A stretch of 64,000 nt of DNA from Litorimonas sp965205225 (GTDB taxonomy: Bacteria > Pseudomonadota > Alphaproteobacteria > Caulobacterales > Maricaulaceae), in the NCBI GenBank assembly GCA_965205225.1, contig CBDBFZ010000002.1, forward strand, positions 310,001 to 374,000, read 5' to 3'. Position numbers and translations under genes: made by a program. The notes below the pieces were generated by a model. The model saw only the letters and a program-made list of their open reading frames with translations, had not been told where the DNA came from and ran no database searches. How positions within the stretch are numbered: the stretch's first letter is position 1; each line of letters starts with the position of its first letter. Below are positions 53,601-59,448 of this stretch, piece after piece.

Positions 53601-55838
53601 TTCATCCTCAACGGGATCGACGCATCTGACTATTCCGGCTTTTCCGTCTCCTCCGCGGGGGATGTCAATGGCGACGGCTATGATGATCTGATCATCGGGG
53701 CAACGGGGGCCGACCCGAATAGCAATTATGCCGGGGAGACCTATATCGTCTATGGCGGGGCGAGTGCGCCGGGCACAGATGGCGTGCTGGATCTCTCCAT
53801 GCTGGACGGCACGAATGGCTTCATCCTCAACGGGATCGACGGCTATGACTATTCCGGCACTTCCGTCTCCTCGGCAGGCGATGTCAATGGCGATGGCTAT
53901 GATGATCTGATCATCGGGGCCACTGGGGGCACCCCGAATGGGGTCGGTAATGCCGGCGAGACCTATATCGTCTATGGCGGGGCGAACGCGCCGGGCACAG
54001 GGGGCAGGTTCAATCTCTTCACGCTGAACGGCACGAACGGCTTTACCCTGACCGGGATCGATGCATATGACCGTTCTGGCGTTTCCGTATCCTCGGCGGG
54101 GGATGTGAATGGCGACGGTTATGATGATCTGATCATCGGGGCTCAGTACGCCGACCCGAATGGGAACAGCTCGGGCGAGACCTATGTGATCTATGGCGGG
54201 GCGAGCGCGCCGGGCACAAGGGGCGTGCTGGATCTGTCCGATCTGGACGGGACCAACGGCTTCATCCTCAACGGGATCGACGCATCTGACTATTCCGGCT
54301 TTTCCATATCGTCGGCGGGGGATGTGAATGGCGACGGTTATGATGATCTGATCATCGGGGCCAATAGTGCCGACCCGAATGGGGACGGTAATGCCGGGGA
54401 GACCTATGTGGTCTATGGCGGGGCAAACGCGCCCGGCACAGGGGGCGTGCTGGATCTGTCCGATCTGGACGGGACCAATGGCTTCATCCTGACCGGGATC
54501 GACAGGGATGACCTTTCCGGCTGGTCCGTCTCGTCGGCGGGGGATGTCAATGGCGATGGCTATGATGATCTGATCATCGGGGCCTATCGGGCCGACCCGA
54601 ATGGGAATAATTCCGGCGAGACCTATCTCGTCTATGGCGGGGCGAGCGCGCCGGGCATAGGGGGCGTTCTGGATCTCGGGGCGCTGAACGGCACGAATGG
54701 CTTCATCCTCACCGGGATCGACGCGGATGACCGTTCCGGTATTTCCGTGTCGTCGGCGGGGGATGTCAATGGCGATGGTTATGATGATCTAATCATCGGG
54801 GCCAGTGGGGCCGACCCGAATGCGAGCCTTTCAGGTGAGACCTATGTCCTCTATGGCGGGGCGACGGGGACGGAAAGCCTGACGCCGGTCACGGCGTCAG
54901 GCACGGCGGCGGCCGATAATTTCACCGGCAATGCCGGCGATGACAGTTTTACCGCGATTGCCATGAATGATGTGGTGCGCGGCGGGGCCGGCAATGACAG
55001 GATCAGCGTCACCACCCTTGACTTTGCAGCGATTGATGGCGGCACGGGCGCTGACCGGCTGGTGCTGGACGGGGCTGGCCTAGCGCTCGACCTGACGGGC
55101 CCCGGCAATGCCGGCGTGGACAGTGTCGAAGTCTTTGACTTGTCCGGCACAGGGGCCAACAGCCTGGTGCTGGACGCGCTCGCCGTGTTTGACATAACGG
55201 AAGAGCGCGAAGGCGGGATGGCAAGCCTCGACGTGCTGGGGGATGCGGATGACAGGGTTGATCTGAGCGGCAGCTCATTCGCCCTGACCGGGACGGCGGC
55301 GGAGGACGGCGTCACCTATAATGTCTATAGGGACGGCAATGCGGAAGTGCGCATTGAGAACGGGGTGATGGTCACCCTCGCTGCTGCGGGGGCGCAAAGC
55401 GCCGAGTCCAAGACTGGCATCAGGATTGATTCCGTGGCTGACACCAGAACTGACACTAGAACTGACCCAGGGACCGATCCCGGATCCGGAACGATCAGGC
55501 TGGACGGGGCGCTCATGAACCCCGACCCACTCATGAATAATGATCCATGGAATAATGATCCATGGAATAATGATCTATGGAATAATGATCTATGGGACGG
55601 CTTATGGGGGGACGGGGTCAATAGCCTGGATCAGCCGGTTCATATAGACGAGGATGCTATCCTCATTCCGCTTTCAGACCCGCTTTCTTTCGGTCCACTC
55701 GCATCAGGCTCGCTTCCGGGGCCGTGGGGGGATCTGCTATACTGGCCCGGGCTCGAAAGCCATCCGGCGATGCAGAATGATCTCGCCATGATCCTGCCGG
55801 AGATGGAGATTGTCACCGCCGATATGGAGGGTTTCTAA
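44628..55838 (+). CDS. giant repeat protein: cadherin, 3 x 7 FG-GAP blades, RTX-like
   Basis: A 3,736-residue protein, probably surface-bound or secreted. No N-terminal signal is seen, so type I secretion by a C-terminal signal is likely (inference). Residues about 15-555: repeats of the type DDDADGTIDR alternating with YTYDENGNRTR, like calcium-binding Asp loops mixed with YD-type repeats. Then three cycles. Cycle 1: three cadherin-like repeats (about 558-844), seven FG-GAP blades (844-1350, each with GDVNGDGYDDLIIGA), RTX-like module (1351-1521; VRGGAGDDTI, IDGGTGADTLVLDG). Cycle 2: one cadherin repeat, seven blades (1626-2134), RTX-like. Cycle 3: six cadherin repeats of exactly 300 bp (2307-2905), seven blades (2906-3411), RTX-like (to 3585). 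The tail has an NNDPW-type 15-bp repeat (55536-55595) and an acidic, Pro/Leu-rich end. Likely calcium-dependent adhesin. The start at 44628 is the first ATG of the frame; no strong ribosome binding site is seen. Confidence 0.88.
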   Translation: MPAMFKTIPTLSQETRTEIDTDGDGTPDRFEVDTDGDGTPDRIEFDPDQDGNIDRIAHLDEDGRWVQVDRDLDDDGTIDRITHYGFDSGGTQRVTRREVDLDDDGTIDRSEAYIYDDDDDGNRVRINFDLDDDGLIDRTARLNAEGRWERVEWDDDDDGTIDRMVHRNTDGSGTINRIDFDEDGDGTTDRSEFYTHNPDSNRTRVDFDDDADGMIDRITHYAFDGDGNRRVTRRDADLDDDGNIDRIETYTYDENGNRTRAEFDDGADGMTDRAEDYRYNSIGRLTRTNFDDNNDGTTDRSEDYGYFNDRLTRIRFDDDEDNTFDRGETYTYDENGRLTRIEFDDDGDNNPDRRVAYTYDANGNRNRTEFDDDADGTIDRITHFAFDSDGNRSVTRRDADLDDDGNIDRTIHLNAEGRWERVEWDDDDDGTIDRTVHRNTDGSNTLNRTDFDDDGDGTTDRSEFYTQNADGNRDRANFDDDADGTIDRSETYSYDANDRVSQTNFDDDNDGTTDRSEAYTYNSDGNLIRTDFDDDNDGTTDRSEFDDDADGNIDRVNVAENRITAYRAPDAEGDTLVYSLSGTDSALFTINAATGEVSFMAAPDFEAPGDDGGDNVYDIIVTASDGTNSTDHNVAITVTNDNDNIPVFTSPTTANAQENQTVAYEAAATDADGDTLVYSLSGTDAALFTIDANTGEVSFMAAPDFEAPGDANGDNVYDIIVTASDGTTDTEQAVAITVTSENGNVPVFTSPAAVSVAENQTAAYMAAATDADGDTLVYSLSGTDSALFTIDADTGEVSFIEAPDFEAPGDDGGDNVYDIIVTASDGTNSTNHNVAITVMNENDLIPLSSLDGSNGFILNGIDLGDNSGSTVSSAGDVNGDGYDDLIIGAYQADPNGGNSGETYVVYGGASAPGTGGRFNLSTLDGTNGFILNGIDAGDSSGFSVSSAGDVNGDGYDDLIIGAWRADPNGDRSGETYVVYGGASAPGTGGRFNLSSLDGSTGFIVNGIDAFDYSGTSVSSAGDVNGDGYDDLIIGAWRAGSSSAGATYVVYGGASAPGTGGELDLSDLDGSNGFILNGIDRNDYSGISVLSAGDVNGDGYDDLIIGAHGADPNGGFSGETYVVYGGASAPGTGGRFNLSTLDGSNGFILNGIDASDLSGRSVSSAGDVNGDGYDDLIIGARDADPNGDSNAGETYIVYGGASAPGTGGRFNLSTLNGSNGFILTGIDAGDQSGWSVSSAGDVNGDGYDDLIIGAQDADPNGNSSAGETYLVYGGASAPGTGGVLDLSDLDGTNGFILTGIDAYDQSGRSVSSAGDVNGDGYDDLIIGVPFAAPNGNIRAGETYILYGGATGTESLTPVTAQGTAAADNFTGNAGNDSFTAIATNDVVRGGAGDDTIRVTSLDFAAIDGGTGADTLVLDGAGLALDLTGAGHAGVDSVELFDLSGSGANSLVLDAQAVFDVTEEREGGGVASLDVLGDADDRVDLSGSSFALTGTATEDGVTYNVYRDGNAQLRIENGVQVQIPVTTTLPVFTSPATANAQENQTSAYMAAATDADGDTLVYSLSGTDSALFTINATTGEVSFIEAPDFEAPGDDDGDNVYDIIVTASDGTNSTNHNVAITVTDINELVPLSSLDGTNGFILNGIAAADQSGRSVSAGDVNGDGYDDLIISANNADPNGDNSGETYIVYGGASAPGTGGVLDLSRLALDGNGFTLAGIAAGDDSGVSASSAGDVNGDGYDDLIIGAPGVGTVQGEYDMTPGPGEVYVVYGGATGADLVLDRSTLDGTRGFALTGIANGDMLGQSVSSAGDVNGDGYDDLIIGANGVGSEAGATYVVYGGASAPGTDGVLDLGALNGTNGFTLTGIAAGDQSGRSVSSAGDVNGDGYDDLIIGSRFADPNGDSSGETYIVYGGASAPGTNGVLDLSDLDGTNGFTLIGSDRNDRVGQSVSSAGDVNGDGYDDLIIGADGANGPDGENLAGEIHVVYGGASAPGAGGLLDLGALNGTNGFTLTGIDAYDRSGFSVSSAGDINGDGYDDLIIGAANADPNGDSDAGETYIVYGGASAPGTDGVLDLSALDGTNGFILNGIDAYDNSGRSVSSAGDVNGDGYDDLIIGAYGGDPDGDMNAGETYVVYGGATGTESLVPVTAQGIAAADNFTGNAGDDSFTAIAMNDVVRGGAGDDTIRITALDFAAIDGGTGADTLVLDGAGLALDLTGAGHASVDSVEVFDLSGTGANSLVLDALAVFDVTEEREGGAASLDVLGDADDRVELSGSNFVLTGTAAEDGVTYNVYRDGNAQLRVETGVQVVTVPVFTSPSAVSVAENQVAAYEAAATDDEGDALVYSLSGTDAALFTIDAATGEVSFIAPPDFDMPGDDDRDNVYDIIVTASDGTNSRNHNVAITVTNENDNIPVFTSPAAANAQENQTAAYMAAATDADGDTLVYSLSGTDSALFTIDADTGEVSFIETPDFEAPGDDGGDNIYDIIVTASDGTNSTDHNVAITVTNDNDNIPVFTSPATANARENQTAAYMAAATDADGDTLVYSLSGTDAALFTIDANTGEVSFIAAPDFEAPGDDGGDNIYDIIVTASDGTNSTDHDVAITVTSDNDNIPVFTSPATANARENQTAAYMAAATDADGDTLVYSLSGTDAALFTIDATTGEVSFIEAPDFEAPGDDGGDNVYDIIVTASDGTNSTDHNVAITVTNDNDNIPVFTSPATANAQENQTAAYMAATTDADGDTLVYSLSGTDAALFTIDADTGAVSFIATPDFEAPGDANGDNVYDIIVTASDGATDTEQAVAITVTNENDNIPVFTSPATANAQENQTAAYMASATDADGDTLVYSLSGTDAALFTIDADTGEVSFIAAPDFEAPGDDGGDNIYDIIVTASDGATDTEQAVAITVTDINELVPLSSLDGTNGFILNGIDFGDQSGRTVSSAGDVNGDGYDDLIIGARRADPNGDSDAGETYIVYGGASAPGEDGVFDLSDLDGTNGFILNGIDASDYSGFSVSSAGDVNGDGYDDLIIGATGADPNSNYAGETYIVYGGASAPGTDGVLDLSMLDGTNGFILNGIDGYDYSGTSVSSAGDVNGDGYDDLIIGATGGTPNGVGNAGETYIVYGGANAPGTGGRFNLFTLNGTNGFTLTGIDAYDRSGVSVSSAGDVNGDGYDDLIIGAQYADPNGNSSGETYVIYGGASAPGTRGVLDLSDLDGTNGFILNGIDASDYSGFSISSAGDVNGDGYDDLIIGANSADPNGDGNAGETYVVYGGANAPGTGGVLDLSDLDGTNGFILTGIDRDDLSGWSVSSAGDVNGDGYDDLIIGAYRADPNGNNSGETYLVYGGASAPGIGGVLDLGALNGTNGFILTGIDADDRSGISVSSAGDVNGDGYDDLIIGASGADPNASLSGETYVLYGGATGTESLTPVTASGTAAADNFTGNAGDDSFTAIAMNDVVRGGAGNDRISVTTLDFAAIDGGTGADRLVLDGAGLALDLTGPGNAGVDSVEVFDLSGTGANSLVLDALAVFDITEEREGGMASLDVLGDADDRVDLSGSSFALTGTAAEDGVTYNVYRDGNAEVRIENGVMVTLAAAGAQSAESKTGIRIDSVADTRTDTRTDPGTDPGSGTIRLDGALMNPDPLMNNDPWNNDPWNNDLWNNDLWDGLWGDGVNSLDQPVHIDEDAILIPLSDPLSFGPLASGSLPGPWGDLLYWPGLESHPAMQNDLAMILPEMEIVTADMEGF
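55536..55595 (+). repeat. 15-bp x 4 tandem repeat in the giant gene tail
   Basis: Four 15-bp units (AATAATGATCCATGG twice, AATAATGATCTATGG twice) encode NNDPWNNDPWNNDLWNNDLW just before the C-terminal region. Being a multiple of three, copy number can change without loss of frame. Confidence 0.92.
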
Positions 55839-55870
55839 CCAGTGGGCCGGACCGGACCCGGGACAAGGTC

Positions 55871-56150
55871 ATGACAGAGACTGAGACCAAGATCAAGACA
55901 GAGATCAGGATAGAGCCGGAGACCGTGCCTGCCGGACAGACCGAGGTGAAGTTCGGGGTCGATCTGTCACGCGGTTTCACCGAGTGGCTGGCAACGAAAC
56001 GGCTCAGCCTTGCCATCACCACCTATCAGGTCGGCAAGCTGAATCCTGTTCGACCTGGACGAAGAGGGCAAGCTGTGGAGCTATAACCGTAATATCGGCC
56101 GCTGCCTGGGCCTGTGTGTCGATGGCGACGGTTTGTCCTTGCTCCTTAAA
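55871..56150 (+). pseudogene. TIGR03032-like gene, frameshifted and cut by IS3
   Basis: Starts 33 bases behind the giant gene: MTETETKIKTEIRIEPETVP, then FGVDLSRGFTEWLATKRLSL and AITTYQVGKLN, where the frame shifts (about 56040) to LFDLDEEGKLWSYNRNIGRC and LGLCVDGDGL. The pattern (TTYQxGKL, then ERxxGRCMGL) is that of the TIGR03032 family of unknown function, as I remember it. The rest of the gene is lost where the IS3 element begins. TIGR03032-type genes can sit beside very large repeat proteins, so this was probably a functional partner. Confidence 0.6.
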
Positions 56151-56191
56151 ACTGGACCATCTTTTACTTAGTAATTTTGGTGGGAAGGAAG

Positions 56192-56482
56192 ATGGTTATG
56201 GCAAGGAAGAGATTTTCAGATGAGGACGTTATTCGGTTGCTGCGGCAGATTGAGGTTGAGTTAGCGTCTGGCGCAACAGTCGCAACGGCGTGCCGATCAG
56301 CTGGTGTGAGCGATGCCACTTATTATGGCTTGCGCAAGAAGTTTGGTGGGATGGGGCCATCCAAAGTCAAACAGAGGAAGGTATTAGAGAAAGAGAAGCA
56401 GCGACTCCGTAAGGCTGTATCTGATCTGACGCTGGACAAGCTGATTTTCAAGGAGAGCCTTGATTATTTAAAGCCCCAATGA
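56192..56482 (+). CDS. IS3-family transposase OrfA
   Basis: A 96-residue helix-turn-helix protein of the IS3/IS407 type: MVMARKRFSDEDVIRLLRQI, ATVATACRSAGVSDATYYGL, then a leucine-zipper-like VLEKEKQRLRKAVSDLTLDK and the usual end LIFKESLDYLKPQ with TGA at 56480-56482. GGGAAGGAAG precedes the ATG. The start fits related OrfA proteins. Confidence 0.85.
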   Translation: MVMARKRFSDEDVIRLLRQIEVELASGATVATACRSAGVSDATYYGLRKKFGGMGPSKVKQRKVLEKEKQRLRKAVSDLTLDKLIFKESLDYLKPQ

Positions 56483-57331
56483 AAAGCAGGGAGCCTGACG
56501 GCCCCTTGGCTACGTCAGGCTGTTATTCATTGTCGGCAGAAGTTAAACACATCTGAACGCCGGACCTGTCAGGTCCTTGGCCTTTCGCGTAGTAGCTTCC
56601 GCTATCAATCGGCCCCTAAAGATGATGAGGAAGAGCTGCGCTTGGCTTTAATCAGACTGGCCAAGCGATATGGCCGTTATGGCTACCGCAAGATAGCCGC
56701 ACTTCTGCGTATGGAAGGCTGGACGGTTAATCACAAGAAAGTTGAACGTTTGTGGCGTGAGGAAGGCCTTCAACTTCCCAAGCGCCATAAGAAGCGTCGA
56801 CGGCTGTATCATAAAGACAGTTCCGTGATCCGCCTGCGTCCACAATACCAGAACCACATATGGAGCGTAGACTTTGTTCACGATAAGCTGAGTTCTGGGC
56901 GTTCTTATAAGATGTTGACGGCACTAGATGAATATACCCGCCAGGCTCTCTGTGTTGAAGTGAAGCCAAAGATGGGCTCGGCGGATGTTTTGGGGGCCTT
57001 ATATCCGCTTCTGCTCAAACACGGGAAGCCGGAGTATATCAGATCAGATAACAGGCCTGAGTTTATCGCGGCAGCTCTCCAGCTTTGGCTGCGTAAGGTT
57101 GGCATTAAACTCATACAAATCTATCCGGGCTCACCGTGGGAAAACGGCTACAACGAGAGGTTCAATGGAACCCTACGTCATGAAGTGCTTAATGCAGAAT
57201 GGTTCACAAGCATTGATCAAGCCCAAATCGTTATCAATATGTGGCTCAAACAGTACAATCACATAAGACCGCATCAGTCCCTGAATATGCGTCCACCCGT
57301 TCCAGAGACTCTAAATCAAACTGGTACATAA
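56483..57331 (+). pseudogene. IS3-family transposase OrfB (integrase), no own start
   Basis: Follows OrfA in the same frame directly after its TGA: APWLRQAVIHCRQKLNTSER, VLGLSRSSFRYQSAP, RYGRYGYRKIAALLRMEGWT, then the rve core HIWSVDFVHDKLSSGR, YIRSDNRPEF and GSPWENGYNERFNGTLRHE with the catalytic D, D and E. In the second motif Arg replaces the usual Gly (SDNGPEF). IS3 OrfB is normally joined by a -1 frameshift; here both lie in frame 0 with a stop between and no ATG near the start, so translation would need readthrough or a weak internal start (TTG at 56642). Probably inactive. Confidence 0.7.
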
Positions 57332-57389
57332 AATGGGGGCTGGACAGAAAGCCGGGCTCTACCCCGAACGGGGCGCAGGATATCGACAT

Positions 57390-58051
57390 CAATCGGACGC
57401 GCCCATAGCACTGGTAAACATGACCGCTGCTGGCTTCAGGATCGCTTCAATATCGACAACCGTCTCGGTCAACATATAGTCGGTCATAATGTCCGCTTCA
57501 GAGACCCCCAGAAGTCCCTGAATCAGCGCACAGAGCGTCCCGGTCCGATCCTTGCCGCTGTGCGCAGTGTACCAGAACGCCCGGCGCATCACTGGGTTGA
57601 TCGGCCATCATGCGGGTCAGGGTCTCGGAAAACAGCACCCGAAACCCATCATCATGCGGTCGCGTTCTATAGGAATTCAACATATAGCGGCGTGCGTCAG
57701 CGGCGACATAAAGCTCTGTCTCAAGAAAGGCTTCATGCGGCGCGCATTTTGGCGCGTTCGCTTTCGCCATTAACCGGTTGAGTCAGAACGACCGCGCAGT
57801 CTGAATACGGTAGCCATTTCGAGGGCTGGCTCTCCCGTTTCCGTCGCATGGCGAAGATCGACAACCGTCCCGACCGGAAGCGAGTCGATGTTTGTCACTT
57901 CTTCCTCACATAGATTGTTCAGATGGGCGGAGCGAAAAAGCAGACCCGTACGCACGGGCCGTCCATCCAAACCCGAATAACCGCCAAAATCACGGAAATT
58001 ATAGATTGATTGATACGGCCTCAGGTGCTCAGATATGTCAATCAGCGACAT
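57390..58051 (-). pseudogene. tyrosine-protein phosphatase, two frameshifts
   Basis: Three consecutive pieces of a DSP/PTP-like tyrosine phosphatase of the type that begins SxHLRPYQSIYNFRDFGGYS. Piece 1 covers LDGRPVRTGLLFRSAHLNNL and VGTVVDLRHATE. Piece 2 has PHEAFLETELYV and GVLVHC. Piece 3 has SGKDRTGTLCALIQGLLGVS to FTSAMGAS. One extra base inside the active-site loop (HC-x-SGKDRTG) breaks the CX5R motif, and another indel near 57780 separates pieces 1 and 2. Reading in one frame it would be about 220 residues. No function is left. Confidence 0.82.
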
Positions 58052-58132
58052 GTGAGGCGGCTAACAGGGTCTAAGACTATTGATAAACGTTAGCGTTATC
58101 ACAGTTGCGTTTATCCTTAACCAAATAACTAC

Positions 58133-59173
58133 TCAGAGGGTTCGAGTCTGTTTTGCATCATAGGTTTCGAATTTCTTCCAGACACCACTATCGCCGTGCC
58201 AGTCACCTTCCGTCGCGCCCTTGGAATATTCAGTCGCGCGCGCTTCAAAGAAATTGGCATGCTCGACGCCATTGGTGATTTCAGTCAGCCAAGGCAGCGG
58301 ATGCTCTTCTACGCCGGAATAAATGCTCGGCAGGCCGAGCTGTTCCATGCGCCAATTGGCAATGTAGCGAATATAGCGTTTGATGTCCTCAGCCGTCATG
58401 CCCTCAACAGGACCTTTCTCGAACGCCAGGTCGATGAATTTGTCTTCCAGCTTCACCACGGTCTTGCAGCAATCGGCAATGTCATCTTTGATCGCCGATG
58501 TGAGCGCCCCGGTTTCCTTGGCAAACGTATGAAACAGCTTGATCATACCCTCGCAGTGAAGGCTCTCATCGCGAATTGACCATGACACAATCTGGCCCAT
58601 CCCCTTCATCTTATTCAGACGTGGGAAATTCATCAGCATAGCAAAGGAGGCAAAGAGTTGCAGCCCCTCGGTGAAGGCCCCGAACACCGCCATCGATGTC
58701 AGGATTTTGCGATCGGAGTCGACGCCAAACTGACCCAGATAATCATGCTTGGCCGCCATCTCCTCATATTCCATAAACATGGAAAACTCGCTGTCAGGCA
58801 TTCCGATCGTTTCTAGGAGCAGCGCATAGGCGGCGATATGGATCGTCTCCATGTTGGAAAATGACGCCAGCATCATCCGGACTTCAACCGGTTTGAACAG
58901 CGGCATGTAATTTTCCATATAATTGCCGCCCACTTCGACATCCGACTGGGTGAAGAAGCGGAAAATCTGCGTCAGCAAATTCTTCTCGTGATCGGTCAGA
59001 TTGGTCGCCCAATCCTTGCAGTCCTCACCAAGAGGCACTTCTTCCGGCATCCAGTGGATCTGCTGCTGACGGCGCCAGAATTCATAGGCCCACGGATAGC
59101 GAAACGGCTTGTAGGTCAAACTCGGCATGAGAAGGCCTGAGGTGCCGGTGCTGATATAGTCCTGCTTGCCCAT
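58133..59173 (-). CDS. nrdB: ribonucleoside-diphosphate reductase, beta subunit (class I)
   Basis: Carries the diiron-tyrosyl cofactor that generates the radical for the large subunit in dNTP synthesis. The start at 59173 (MGKQDYISTGTSGLLMPSLT) gives 346 residues. Metal ligands and radical Tyr are in SNMETIHIAAYALLLE and SWSIRDESLHCEGMI, with further ligands in QSDVEVGGNY. The C-terminal tail ends KFETYDAKQTRTL, with a Tyr as needed for radical transfer. The alpha subunit gene is not in the window. Two NrdR-box-like repeats upstream imply repression by NrdR. Confidence 0.95.
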   Translation of the reverse strand: MGKQDYISTGTSGLLMPSLTYKPFRYPWAYEFWRRQQQIHWMPEEVPLGEDCKDWATNLTDHEKNLLTQIFRFFTQSDVEVGGNYMENYMPLFKPVEVRMMLASFSNMETIHIAAYALLLETIGMPDSEFSMFMEYEEMAAKHDYLGQFGVDSDRKILTSMAVFGAFTEGLQLFASFAMLMNFPRLNKMKGMGQIVSWSIRDESLHCEGMIKLFHTFAKETGALTSAIKDDIADCCKTVVKLEDKFIDLAFEKGPVEGMTAEDIKRYIRYIANWRMEQLGLPSIYSGVEEHPLPWLTEITNGVEHANFFEARATEYSKGATEGDWHGDSGVWKKFETYDAKQTRTL

Positions 59174-59215
59174 GATTTGTCTCAATCTAAAAAATGTCAG
59201 CCTGCAATCCTGTGA

Positions 59216-59231
59216 TCACTAGCAATTGTGG
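59216..59231 (-). promoter_or_regulatory. candidate NrdR box 1
   Basis: TCACTAGCAATTGTGG matches about 10 of 16 positions of the palindromic NrdR consensus ACACTATATATAGTGT. On its own it is weak, but it lies exactly 31 bp from the stronger box, the spacing typical of NrdR box pairs. Confidence 0.55.
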
Positions 59232-59246
59232 TGTCGGTCGGTCTCA

Positions 59247-59262
59247 ACACTAGATATAGTAG
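59247..59262 (-). promoter_or_regulatory. candidate NrdR box 2
   Basis: ACACTAGATATAGTAG matches 13 of 16 positions of the NrdR consensus and is part of a larger inverted repeat (AACACTA/TAGTGTT). It lies about 75 bp upstream of nrdB, the right place for ATP-cone repressor NrdR. Confidence 0.7.
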
Positions 59263-59448
59263 TGTTCCTTAATGAAATCCTAAAGCCCCGATTCCATTTG
59301 TCCAATCAAGGGCTGTCTTTTCTGTGGTGGGAAACGGGGATGACTGGCGAAAACAGGCCAAGTCATTCCTGGCGCACAAAACTTACGTTTTGTCACGTCC
59401 GGTAATTAGGCCTTTAACCGTTTCGGGTGCGTCACTATAGGCGCGATA

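Larger units (their letters stand above)
56140..57345 (+). mobile_element. IS3-family element
   Basis: About 1.2 kb with transposase frames A and B; the ends are not sharply defined (left near CTCCTTAAAACTGGACC, right near GGGGGCTGGACAG), sharing a TGTCC/GGACA-type core only. It interrupts the TIGR03032-like gene. No target repeat could be fixed by eye. Confidence 0.75.
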
